From positions 26,150 through 90,149 of the forward strand of contig CAJUDL010000008.1 of assembly GCA_910585285.1 (NCBI GenBank): DNA of 64,000 bases, read 5' to 3'. The translations under genes and the position numbers were made by a program. This document shows positions 37,410 to 45,068 of this stretch, in pieces. The notes beneath the pieces were generated by a model. The model was not told where the DNA came from. It made no database searches and worked only from the letters and a program-made list of their open reading frames with translations. Positions within the stretch are counted from its first letter, which is position 1; the number at the start of each line of letters is the position of its first letter. This stretch comes from an uncultured Muribaculaceae bacterium (GTDB lineage: Bacteria > Bacteroidota > Bacteroidia > Bacteroidales > Muribaculaceae).

Positions 37410-37510
37410 TAAGACCAGTCCGCGTCAAACGGCATCGAAGATGTCGAATAGTATAGCGCAAAGTTTGTTAGTCGACCTCTCCGAGGCCGCAGCGACGCGA
37501 TTTGTGCACC

Positions 37511-37558
37511 CCCCACACCGATTAAGCACTATTTCATAAGTGCTTAATCGATATGGGG
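37511..37558. repeat. 20-bp inverted repeat with 8-nt loop
   Basis: CCCCACACCGATTAAGCACT (37511-37530) pairs with 37539-37558; the two mismatches become G-U pairs in RNA on one strand. The inner 12 bp are perfect. Confidence 0.75.
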
Positions 37559-37582
37559 TTATAACTAATTACCCTCTTCGAG

Positions 37583-37645
37583 GGTTGTCGCAAAATAGGT
37601 TCTGATTTCTGGGCATTACTGATGGTTGTCGCAAAATAGGCTCCG
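37583..37645 (+). repeat. Two direct repeats of GGTTGTCGCAAAATAGG, 41 bp apart
   Basis: Copies at 37583-37604 and 37624-37645 differ at two positions. They lie between the palindrome and the 29-bp repeat copy 3. Confidence 0.7.
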
Positions 37646-37659
37646 GCTTGCGAGCAACT

Positions 37660-37688
37660 GCAGCTACGTCTTGTCGCTCACGTTAGAG
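37660..37688 (+). repeat. Copy 3 of the dispersed 29-bp intergenic repeat
   Basis: GCAGCTACGTCTTGTCGCTC followed by ACGTTAGAG, then GCGCGCCAATT. It is closest to copy 1 (1215-1243, minus strand). The downstream GCCAATT tail is shared with copy 2. Confidence 0.65.
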
Positions 37689-37731
37689 GCGCGCCAATTC
37701 ACCTTTAACCCATTCCCTATAACCTTTCACC

Positions 37732-37752
37732 TTATCGGGCGCAGCCCGATAA
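37732..37752. repeat. Perfect 9-bp hairpin upstream of parA
   Basis: TTATCGGGC pairs with GCCCGATAA around GCA. There is no T-run. It may protect the parA promoter from incoming transcription. Confidence 0.5.
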
Positions 37753-37807
37753 ATCGGAATTTAAAATTGTTTAAGGATATTTTTTAGGGAAAGCGGGGAA
37801 ATTTGAT

Positions 37808-37815
37808 TATTTTTG
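37808..37815 (+). promoter_or_regulatory. -7 element of the parAB promoter
   Basis: TATTTTTG fits TAnnTTTG and lies 29 bp before the parA ATG. A consensus -33 box is not evident. Confidence 0.55.
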
Positions 37816-37844
37816 CAAATTAAAGATATTCTTACAATATCAGA

Positions 37845-38615
37845 ATGGGTAAAATCATAGCAATAGCAAATCAGAAAGGAGGAGTGGGAAAAACCACAAC
37901 AGCCTTCAATCTCGGAGCCTGTCTGGCAGTGGCAGGGAAGCGGGTGCTTCTCGTGGATGCTGACCCACAGGCAAATGCCACTTCCGGCATCGGCATGCAG
38001 CCTCAACCTACAGACGCTTCAATCTATGAATGTCTGGTGGATAATTATCCTGCTGCCGAAGCGATAATGCACTCTTCGATCGATAAGCTCGACATCATCT
38101 GCTCGCGTATCGATCTCGTAGGAGCAGAGGTGGAACTGATGAACCGCAAAGACCGCGAGCGCACGCTCCAGCGTCTTCTTGAACCTGTCAAGAATGATTA
38201 CGATTATGTCTTGATCGACTGCTCTCCTTCGCTCGGTGTGATTACGATCAATGCTCTTACTGCTGCTGATTCTGTGCTGATACCGGTGCAGGCTGAGTAT
38301 TTTGCACTTGAAGGTATCTCACAGCTTCTCAATACTGTGCGCATCATAAAGAGTCGCTTGCGTCCGCAACTTGAGATTGAAGGATTTCTACTCACGATGT
38401 ATGATGCCCGCCTGCGTCTTGCCAACCAGATATATGAGGAACTGCGCGGTCACTTCGGCAAGATGGTGTTTGACACCGTCATCCCCCGTAACATCCGCCT
38501 TTCGGAATCTCCGAGCCACGGATTGCCGGCAATCCTCTATGACCCGGATTCACGAGGCGCTATCGCTTATGTGCAGCTCGCCAAGGAGCTCCAGATGAGA
38601 AACAAAAAGAAATAA
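37845..38615 (+). CDS. parA: Chromosome-partitioning ATPase ParA (Soj)
   Basis: 256 residues, cytoplasmic and nucleoid associated. It opens directly with the deviant Walker A 'IAIANQKGGVGKTTTAFNLG' (KGGVGKTT), followed by 'VLLVDADPQANAT' and 'YVLIDCSPSLGVITINAL', and lacks an N-terminal helix-turn-helix, as in chromosomal Soj/ParA. It drives segregation of ParB-bound origin-proximal DNA. parB starts two bases after the stop. The parA-parB-DUF5683-LysM order is the usual Bacteroidetes chromosomal arrangement. No parS palindrome was found by eye. Confidence 0.95.
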   Translation: MGKIIAIANQKGGVGKTTTAFNLGACLAVAGKRVLLVDADPQANATSGIGMQPQPTDASIYECLVDNYPAAEAIMHSSIDKLDIICSRIDLVGAEVELMNRKDRERTLQRLLEPVKNDYDYVLIDCSPSLGVITINALTAADSVLIPVQAEYFALEGISQLLNTVRIIKSRLRPQLEIEGFLLTMYDARLRLANQIYEELRGHFGKMVFDTVIPRNIRLSESPSHGLPAILYDPDSRGAIAYVQLAKELQMRNKKK

Positions 38616-38616
38616 C

Positions 38617-39492
38617 ATGGCTTTAAAAAGAAATGCATTGGGACGCGGTCTTGATTCCCTGATCTCAATGGGTGATATAAGAACGGAGGGATCATCGGCA
38701 ATTTCGGAAATCGATGTTGACCGCATCGTGCCGAATCCTGATCAGCCTCGCCGCACTTTCGATGAGTCCACTCTTGAAGAACTTGCTGCCTCTATCCGCG
38801 AACTTGGAGTGGTTCAGCCTCTTACGTTGCGTATGGGCGATGACGGCAATTACCAGATAATTGCCGGAGAGCGCCGCTGGCGCGCTGCCCAGATAGCCGG
38901 TCTTACATCTGTGCCGGCCTATGTGCGTACGGTGTCAGATTCTGAGATGACAGAGATGGCACTTATAGAAAACATTCAGCGTGAAGACCTGAATGCAATA
39001 GAGGTTGCTCTCGGTTTTAAGAAACTCATTGATACTTATAATCTTACTCAGGAGCGTTTGTCAGAACGTCTTGGCAAGAACCGCGCAACGATTGCGAATC
39101 ATCTGCGCCTACTCCGTCTGCCTGCAGAGATTCAGTTAGGACTCCGCGACCGTAAGCTTGACATGGGACATGCCCGCGCTATTCTTTCTGTAGAAGATCC
39201 CAAGATACAGCTGAAGCTCTATAAAATGGTGATAAAAGAGGGTTTGTCAGTACGTGCCGTTGAGGAATTAGGCAGAAAACTTGCCGAAGGAGAAAGTATT
39301 GACAAGCCGGTGAAAGGTAGAACTGATAAATCGGAGGATATCCGTCTGCTTGAGAAAAATTTCACAGATTATTTTTCCATGCCAGTAAAGGTTGCCCGTT
39401 CGCAGAATGGCAAAGGTTCTGTGACTTTCAAGTTCTCCTCAGATGATGAATTGCATCAACTCGTAAAGATATTTGAGAGAATCAAGGGGTAG
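38617..39492 (+). CDS. parB: Chromosome-partitioning protein ParB (Spo0J)
   Basis: 291 residues. The N-terminal ParB/Srx CTPase domain (about 25-125) carries 'VPNPDQPRRTFDE', 'LGVVQPLTLR' and 'IIAGERRWRAAQIAG'. A helix-turn-helix follows ('LTQERLSERLGKNRATIANHLRLLRLP', about 140-175), and a dimerisation domain ends the protein. It loads at parS and slides as a CTP-dependent clamp. It is cotranscribed with parA. Confidence 0.95.
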   Translation: MALKRNALGRGLDSLISMGDIRTEGSSAISEIDVDRIVPNPDQPRRTFDESTLEELAASIRELGVVQPLTLRMGDDGNYQIIAGERRWRAAQIAGLTSVPAYVRTVSDSEMTEMALIENIQREDLNAIEVALGFKKLIDTYNLTQERLSERLGKNRATIANHLRLLRLPAEIQLGLRDRKLDMGHARAILSVEDPKIQLKLYKMVIKEGLSVRAVEELGRKLAEGESIDKPVKGRTDKSEDIRLLEKNFTDYFSMPVKVARSQNGKGSVTFKFSSDDELHQLVKIFERIKG

Positions 39493-39545
39493 CTCTGGGA
39501 ATTAGGAATTAGGAATGAGGAATTAGGAGTTGGGGAGTTGGCTTT
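39493..39545 (+). repeat. Short tandem repeats of the type GGAATTA
   Basis: Purine-rich heptamer-like repeats (GGGAATTAGGAATTAGGAAT and degenerate continuation) fill the start of the 80-bp gap between parB and the DUF5683 gene. No terminator is seen. Confidence 0.5.
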
Positions 39546-39572
39546 AGGCTTTAGATGCCAAGCGTATAATTT

Positions 39573-40433
39573 ATGATTTATAGAAAGATAAAAAAAATAT
39601 ATGATAACCTTTGGGGTGAGAATCCTCTGCTTCGCCCTGCGGAGTGCGGGATAATCGTCGCATTGGTTATGATTCTTGTCTTTCCATTGGATTATTTCAC
39701 ATTGCCGGCTAAGGCACAGTCTTCTACAGTATTACCGACTAAGGCACAGTCTCCGGTAGAATTACCGGTAAAGGAGCAATCACCGGTTGAAATTCCGGAT
39801 GACCGCCAACCATTATCCCCGGATTCTGTAGTATATGCCGATGCTGAGGTGCTGGTGAAGGCGCAGGAGGTGTCGGATTCGATTCCTCCTACGGAAGTGA
39901 GGGCAGATGATTATCCTTATGGTCTTGACGGCAAGATCCCGTTCAATCCCTCTCCGCAGAGAGCTGTATGGCTTTCGGCTCTTTGTCCCGGTCTGGGGCA
40001 GATTTATAACCGGAGGTATTGGAAACTTCCGATAGTTGTCGGAGGTTTTATGGGACTTGGATATGCCACAAACTGGAACAATAACCAGTATCAGGATTAT
40101 GTGCAAGGATATCGTGATCTCATGGACAGCGATCCCAACACAAAAAGTTATCTTGATTTCTTTCCTCCTACTGTCAACGAAAGTGATCTTGACACGGAAT
40201 GGCTGAAACGCACGTTCAAAAGTCGTCGTGATTACTTCCGCCGCAACCGAGACCTCTGCATAATATGTCTTGTGGCTTTATATCTTGTGTGTATGGTAGA
40301 TGCCTACATCGATGCGTCAATGGCGCATTTCGATATAACGCCCGATCTTTCGCTTGACATGACTCCGACGCTTATGATGCAGCCAGCCACCCGCAAGCCT
40401 GCCCTCGGAATCAACTGGGCGTTTACTTTTTAA
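39573..40433 (+). CDS. DUF5683 domain membrane protein
   Basis: 286 residues. A predicted transmembrane segment near 24-44 ('CGIIVALVMILVFPLDYF') is followed by a proline- and charge-rich linker. The linker holds three degenerate repeats of 'LP(T/V)KAQSPVE' around residues 48-75. The DUF5683 domain (from about 125) contains 'PQRAVWLSALCPGLGQIYNRRYWKLPIVVGGFMGLGYA' and a later segment 'LCIICLVALYLVCMVDAYIDA'. Function unknown; the domain is common after parB in Bacteroidetes. The short repeats in the linker are unusual. Confidence 0.85.
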   Translation: MIYRKIKKIYDNLWGENPLLRPAECGIIVALVMILVFPLDYFTLPAKAQSSTVLPTKAQSPVELPVKEQSPVEIPDDRQPLSPDSVVYADAEVLVKAQEVSDSIPPTEVRADDYPYGLDGKIPFNPSPQRAVWLSALCPGLGQIYNRRYWKLPIVVGGFMGLGYATNWNNNQYQDYVQGYRDLMDSDPNTKSYLDFFPPTVNESDLDTEWLKRTFKSRRDYFRRNRDLCIICLVALYLVCMVDAYIDASMAHFDITPDLSLDMTPTLMMQPATRKPALGINWAFTF

Positions 40434-40473
40434 TAAACAATAACAACGGCTCGAAGCCTAACAACATATAATT

Positions 40474-42177
40474 ATGAAAAATCATATATACCATTTCCTC
40501 CTTTTATGCGCGGCAGCCACCGCTACCTTCCCGACTGCCCTTCAGGCACAGAAGAAGGCGACTGTGCTTGACGTCAAGACCGATATCACGGACAACAATA
40601 TTGTATATCCTGAAAGTTTCGAGGCTGACACACGCAAGATGCTCGAGGGCTGGTATATGAAGAATTATATGGCGACCGACGACCGCTATCTTCGTGAAAG
40701 TGACACCCGCAATGACGACAAGACCATGCGCGAACGTCTTGCCAAATTGCCGACTGTGATAGAATTACCCTATAATCAGGTGGTGCGCTCTTATATAGAC
40801 CGCTACACTCAGAAGGGGAGGGAGCAGGTGACTGTGCTTCTCGGTCTGAGCCATTATTATCTACCGATTTTCGAGCAGGCTCTTGAGGAGCGCGGACTTC
40901 CACTCGAATTGAAATATCTGCCGGTGATTGAGTCAGGACTTGATCCTAACGCTGTCTCCAAACATGGAGCAGCCGGTCTCTGGCAGTTTATGATTGCCAC
41001 AGCTAAAGGGATGGGTCTGGAAGTAAATTCACTTGTTGATGAACGCCGTGATCCTTATCTTTCTTCAAAAATGGCGGCGAAATATCTGAGTGATCTTTAC
41101 GCAACGTATGGAGACTGGAGTCTTGCAATTGCCGCCTACAACTGCGGTCCTGGCGCGATAAACAAAGCAATACGTCGTGCTGGCGGAGACCCCAAGAAAC
41201 ATGATTTCTGGTCGATATATAATTATCTCACTCCGGAGACACGCGGGTATGTACCGATGTTTATTGCCGCCAATTATGTGATGAATTATTATCCGCAGCA
41301 TAATATCAGTCCGGTGATTCCTACAAAACCGCTTGTGACCGACACATTGCAGATTTCAGATCGTGTGCATTTCAATCAGATATCTGCAATACTTGATATC
41401 CCGGTTGATGAACTTCGTGTGCTCAATCCGCAATTCCGTGCCGATATTATTCCCGGTTCGGCTGAGCGTTCCTATACCCTTGTGCTTCCATCGCAGCAGG
41501 TGCATGCATATCTTATGAGCGAGGATGCAATCAAGGCGTATGAGGCAGAGAAATATGTGCGCCGGGAGACGGTAGAGCCGGGCGATGCTCCGTTGGTAGC
41601 CAGTGCGGAAACAACTCCCGCTGTTGACAGCGACCCGGAGGATAACGCGCTCCCTGTTGCTTCGGCATCATCATCGAAGGGTGTGCGCACCGTGACCCAT
41701 AAAGTTAAGCCTGGTGAATCATTGGCATCGATAGCGGAGACTTATAGCGTTACTCCCGAACAAATCAAATCATGGAACAGTCTGCGTCGCAATGCAGTGC
41801 GCACAGGTCAGCTTCTGCGCATAAATACAGCTACAGCGGAAGGCGAGGCAGAGACTTTGATAGCTGATGCCAATGTGGCTCCGACTCGTGGAGAACAGTC
41901 CTGGCAGCCGGCAACACCTGCGGCTTCTTCCAGAAAATCCACAGCTTCCAAGAGTAAATCGGCTAAAGCTAAAACTCCGGCAACTACAAGCCACAAGATC
42001 AAGAATGGCGAGAGTTTGAGCAGCATTTCCAAGAAATATGGTGTGAGCATTGCCGAACTGAAGAAAGCCAACGGCATGAAGAATGACAACCTCCGCGCCG
42101 GCAACACCCTCAAGATCCCTGCCAAGAGCACAAAATCCTCTTCAAAGAAATCCTCTAAGAAACGCCGCCGCAGATAA
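40474..42177 (+). CDS. LysM-containing lytic transglycosylase (MltD-like)
   Basis: 567 residues with a signal peptide (ends about LQA|QKK). The SLT domain (about 130-260) has 'LPLELKYLPVIESGLDPNAVSKHGAAGLWQF', the ES motif of lytic transglycosylases, and 'AIAAYNCGPGAINKAI'. Two LysM domains bind peptidoglycan: 'HKVKPGESLASIAETYSV' (about 408-452) and 'HKIKNGESLSSISKKYGV' (about 508-552). They are joined by an Ala/Ser/Lys-rich linker, and the tail is very basic. It cleaves peptidoglycan with 1,6-anhydro product formation in the periplasm. It ends 29 bp from a convergent gene. The (p)ppGpp synthetase gene often found next in Bacteroidales is absent here. Confidence 0.92.
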   Translation: MKNHIYHFLLLCAAATATFPTALQAQKKATVLDVKTDITDNNIVYPESFEADTRKMLEGWYMKNYMATDDRYLRESDTRNDDKTMRERLAKLPTVIELPYNQVVRSYIDRYTQKGREQVTVLLGLSHYYLPIFEQALEERGLPLELKYLPVIESGLDPNAVSKHGAAGLWQFMIATAKGMGLEVNSLVDERRDPYLSSKMAAKYLSDLYATYGDWSLAIAAYNCGPGAINKAIRRAGGDPKKHDFWSIYNYLTPETRGYVPMFIAANYVMNYYPQHNISPVIPTKPLVTDTLQISDRVHFNQISAILDIPVDELRVLNPQFRADIIPGSAERSYTLVLPSQQVHAYLMSEDAIKAYEAEKYVRRETVEPGDAPLVASAETTPAVDSDPEDNALPVASASSSKGVRTVTHKVKPGESLASIAETYSVTPEQIKSWNSLRRNAVRTGQLLRINTATAEGEAETLIADANVAPTRGEQSWQPATPAASSRKSTASKSKSAKAKTPATTSHKIKNGESLSSISKKYGVSIAELKKANGMKNDNLRAGNTLKIPAKSTKSSSKKSSKKRRRR

Positions 42178-42206
42178 TCAGCGGTCAATTCCATGCACGC
42201 ATATCC

Positions 42207-43424
42207 TCAATTAAGAAAATCAGTCTTGAGGAAGTCGCGGAGGTGGACGTGACGGATGCCGGGGTAATCGCCGAATCCTCCGCAGAGCGGATCCATAGAC
42301 ACCACATATTTCGGGTAATTATCCTTTATCGCGGCAAGGTTGCCGAACTCGCGCTTTACAGTTTCATCCGAGGCAAGCAGATAAGCTACCTGAATGTACA
42401 TGCGCTTCTCTCCTTTGGTTGCGACAAAGTCTATCTCGCCGATGCGAAGCAGACCGACGGTCACATCAAAGCCCTGACGACGAAGGTGATTCCAGACCAC
42501 ATTTTCCATCACCTTTTCGATGCCGCCTCGCAAATCGGATCCGCAAAGATAATTGCGGATTCCATGGTCGGAGAAATAGAGCTTGTTGTTTGATTCAAGG
42601 AGCATCTTTCCATGAATGTCAAACCTCTCGACCGGAATGGCAAGAAACGCATCTTTGAGATACCTGAGATAATTAGAGACAGTCTCTTCGCTGATTTTCT
42701 CACCTTTGGATGTCATGTATCTGACAATATTGACGATGGACATAGGCTTGCCGATGTTATCGGCGGCGAAGCGTATGACATTTCCCAATTGAGTGACAGT
42801 GCGGACTTTTTCTCTTCTGATGATATCTTTTACAAGAATGGTATTGTAGACGCCTTCCATATAATCGTTTATCTGCGAATACTCTTCCGGCTTGAAAGCC
42901 AAAAGACCCGGGAGCCCCCCTATTCTGAGATAGTGCATCAGAGCCTCGTCGCTGTCCTCCATGTTGTGGAAACGCAAAAACTCCTGGTACGAAAGATTGT
43001 AGACCTTTATCTCGATATATCGTCCCGAGAGGCGCGTGCCAAGCTCGCTCGAAAAGATATAAGCGTTGCTCCCGGTGGCAATCACTTGGCAGCGGTCTTC
43101 TGCATGGAAACTGCGCAAAGCGTTTTCATAGTTTTCTATCTCCTGGACTTCATCGACAAGAAGATAGTTTTCCGAGCCTTTCGGAAGTCTGGCGGTCACA
43201 TAATCATACAGTTGCTCGGACGTCACGATGTCGCGGAATTCCTGAAATTCCTTATTGATGTATAAGATATTAGCCTCGGGACGATTGATTCTGAGCCAAT
43301 CCTTAAAAAGTTCAAGCACCTTGCTTTTCCCCACCCGGCGTTGACCGACGAGAATCAGCATCATGCCTCGATTGATAAGGCCGGCAAGCTTCTTTGTGTA
43401 TTCAGTGCGCGGAATAAGATTCAT
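42207..43424 (-). CDS. AAA ATPase with DUF4143-like C-terminal domain
   Basis: 405 residues, cytoplasmic. The N-terminal ATPase has Walker A 'LVGQRRVGKSKVL' near 25-36, Walker B 'YLLVDEVQEIENY' near 95-105 and 'VIATGSNAYIFSSELG' (sensor-like). A winged-helix and nuclease-like DUF4143 part follows (about 200-400, 'YLRYLKDAFLAIPVERFD', 'KLYFSDHGIRNYL', 'EIDFVATKGEKRMYIQVAYLL'). Such proteins are common in Bacteroidetes and are widely scattered; their role is unknown. The last segment resembles a restriction-like fold (E..DFV...K...YIQV). It has its own promoter and is not in an operon. Confidence 0.88.
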   Translation of the reverse strand: MNLIPRTEYTKKLAGLINRGMMLILVGQRRVGKSKVLELFKDWLRINRPEANILYINKEFQEFRDIVTSEQLYDYVTARLPKGSENYLLVDEVQEIENYENALRSFHAEDRCQVIATGSNAYIFSSELGTRLSGRYIEIKVYNLSYQEFLRFHNMEDSDEALMHYLRIGGLPGLLAFKPEEYSQINDYMEGVYNTILVKDIIRREKVRTVTQLGNVIRFAADNIGKPMSIVNIVRYMTSKGEKISEETVSNYLRYLKDAFLAIPVERFDIHGKMLLESNNKLYFSDHGIRNYLCGSDLRGGIEKVMENVVWNHLRRQGFDVTVGLLRIGEIDFVATKGEKRMYIQVAYLLASDETVKREFGNLAAIKDNYPKYVVSMDPLCGGFGDYPGIRHVHLRDFLKTDFLN

Positions 43425-43454
43425 AGCGGGTTTCAGCTGTTTTGTGATTTTTCA

Positions 43455-43486
43455 CAAAGATAGCAAATTATACTCGGTGAAACAAA
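43455..43486 (-). promoter_or_regulatory. Consensus promoter of the AAA ATPase gene
   Basis: TTTG (43483-43486, minus strand), 20-bp spacer and TATCTTTG (43455-43462), about 31 bp upstream of the ATG. The -33 box lies inside the first of two direct repeats (see 43468-43547). Confidence 0.8.
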
Positions 43487-43547
43487 TAAAATCTGTGTAA
43501 ATTTACGATTATAATCGGTAAAACAAGCAAAATATGCATAAATTACC
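43468..43547. repeat. Two 38-bp direct repeats (period 41 bp) overlapping the ATPase promoter
   Basis: TTATACTCGGTGAAACAA at 43468 and TTATAATCGGTAAAACAA at 43509 continue with further similarity over about 38 bp each. They overlap the -33 region and upstream DNA, and so may be operator sites. Confidence 0.6.
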
Positions 43548-43629
43548 GGCTATACTCGTAGAAGAATACCCCGACACAAGCCGTGCCAGGGTATTTCGTG
43601 CGCGTTAAACGCATCCGGATTAACGCTAT

Positions 43630-44868
43630 TTATAATCTAACCTTTGCTGTTGTGTCTCCAATCTTTACGAGGTAGAGACCTTTTGCTGATACCTGGAGGG
43701 CGATGCCTCCGTTTGAAACTTTGCCGGAAGCTACCAGTGCACCTGAAAGATTGTAAACATTTACGGCAGCGCCTTCTTCAGCACCTGCTACGTAAACGGC
43801 ATCGCCAGAAGCCCACACTTTGAGATTGGTAACTTCAAATTCCTTTACGGAAGAACCGTCGCTCTCCACAATCTCTTTGAACTTTTTCCATTCCTCGTTT
43901 GCTTCGTATGCTGCTTTCGAACCTGCGGGAACTGTAAGGGTGGCGTTGTAGGCACCATCGGTGGCATAGAAACCACCTGTATTGAGAGTAGGAGGAGTTA
44001 CAGCGAGAATAGATACCGATGTCATCTTATTCTGATTCTTGAAAGCATCTTTCTCAATTGTTTTAAGATTTGCGGGTAATTTGAATGTAGTTGCAGTTGA
44101 ATTTTTCGCTACAGCAAACATAAATGAATTCGCATATATTGTTTCGAGAGATGTACATTCACTCAGATCTATAACGGTTATCTTATCATTTAGGAATGCT
44201 CTGTTACGAATTGTGGAAAGGGAGCTGCATCCACTGAAATTCACTGAAACTGTAGTAGATTTGATATTAGCGAAAGCACTTTGGTCGATTTCTTTCAGCG
44301 CACTGCAACCTGACAGATTGATTGGCAGATCTGTTACTTCCGAGGAACAGGTGTTGAATGCATTCACAGCTATTGTTTCCAAAGCTTCCAATCCGGAAAG
44401 GTTGATTGAATTGATCCAGTTATTGCAATAGAACGCTTCTGTCTTTATGTCTTTTAATTTTGTGCAGGCAGAGAAATCAAAATCAGCTATAGCACAGAAA
44501 CTCGCGGAATTTTCTCCGATGCTAACGATGCTTGCTGGGAGAACAAATTTCTTGATGGTCGCGTTTTTAGACAGAGCTTCTTTGGGAAGTTCATCCGCAG
44601 GATATGTTGTGCCGTCAAGAGTCTCTTCAGCTATGGTAGTAGCCTTGATGTCAAGCGATTCCAATGCTGTCATTGTCATAATGAAGTTGAAGTCGGTCTT
44701 GTTCAGAGGTCCGGAAACTGTCAGTTCCTTGACAGAGGCTTTTTCGTCATCGGTAAGTAAGCCGGCAAGTGTTCCTGCGGAGGTTGTTGTCACCGTCTTG
44801 CTTTGTGCCATAGCGGAGGTCATACACAACATGGCAAAAGCCATAGGGAGTAAAGATCTAATTTTCAT
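43630..44868 (-). CDS. Secreted BspA-like leucine-rich-repeat protein
   Basis: 412 residues with a signal peptide (MKIRSLLPMAFAMLCMTSAMA|QS). About ten LRR_5/BspA-type repeats follow ('LKDIKTEAFYCNNWINSINLSG', 'LKEIDQSAFANIKSTTVSVNFSG', 'LETIYANSFMF', 'LKTIEKDAFKNQNKMTSVSI'). The C-terminal tail near 350-412 is T9SS-like ('AVNVYNLSGALVASG', 'AKGLYLVKIG', 'AKVRL'). The usual role is surface adhesion or binding. Element B copy 2 begins 29 bp upstream of the ATG, so any promoter must lie within or before that element. A long imperfect hairpin (43565-43595) without a clear T-run follows the stop. Confidence 0.85.
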   Translation of the reverse strand: MKIRSLLPMAFAMLCMTSAMAQSKTVTTTSAGTLAGLLTDDEKASVKELTVSGPLNKTDFNFIMTMTALESLDIKATTIAEETLDGTTYPADELPKEALSKNATIKKFVLPASIVSIGENSASFCAIADFDFSACTKLKDIKTEAFYCNNWINSINLSGLEALETIAVNAFNTCSSEVTDLPINLSGCSALKEIDQSAFANIKSTTVSVNFSGCSSLSTIRNRAFLNDKITVIDLSECTSLETIYANSFMFAVAKNSTATTFKLPANLKTIEKDAFKNQNKMTSVSILAVTPPTLNTGGFYATDGAYNATLTVPAGSKAAYEANEEWKKFKEIVESDGSSVKEFEVTNLKVWASGDAVYVAGAEEGAAVNVYNLSGALVASGKVSNGGIALQVSAKGLYLVKIGDTTAKVRL

Positions 44869-44897
44869 AAGCTCATAAATTAAATGAATAATTATTT

Positions 44898-45066
44898 ATT
44901 TAAGTTTCGCAAGCTTCAACTTAAAGTTTAGGAGTTTAAAAGTTTAGAAGTTTATATGCAGCGAATATGATTGATCTATTGTTTATTAGCAGCAAATAAA
45001 TAAACTCATAAACTGCGCAGAGCGCGATTAAACTTATAAACTTCAACTTTACGCTTGCGAAAGTCG
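44898..45066 (-). mobile_element. Element B copy 2 (169 bp) between the membrane-protein gene and the LRR gene
   Basis: Reverse complement of the element at 27461-27629, nearly identical over the whole 169 bp. It is flanked by the 8-bp direct repeat AATTATTT (44890-44897 and 45067-45074). The right duplication contains the stop codon of the membrane protein gene. Confidence 0.85.
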
Positions 45067-45068
45067 AA

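Noticed and set aside
37277..37516. 79-codon minus-strand ORF in the nuclease-parA gap
   Set aside because: It lies over palindromic repeats and has no start context or recognisable protein features, so it is explained by the repeats.
37177..39492. parS site near parAB
   Set aside because: No sequence close to the usual parS palindrome (GTTTCACGTGAAAC type) could be found by eye in the intergenic DNA.
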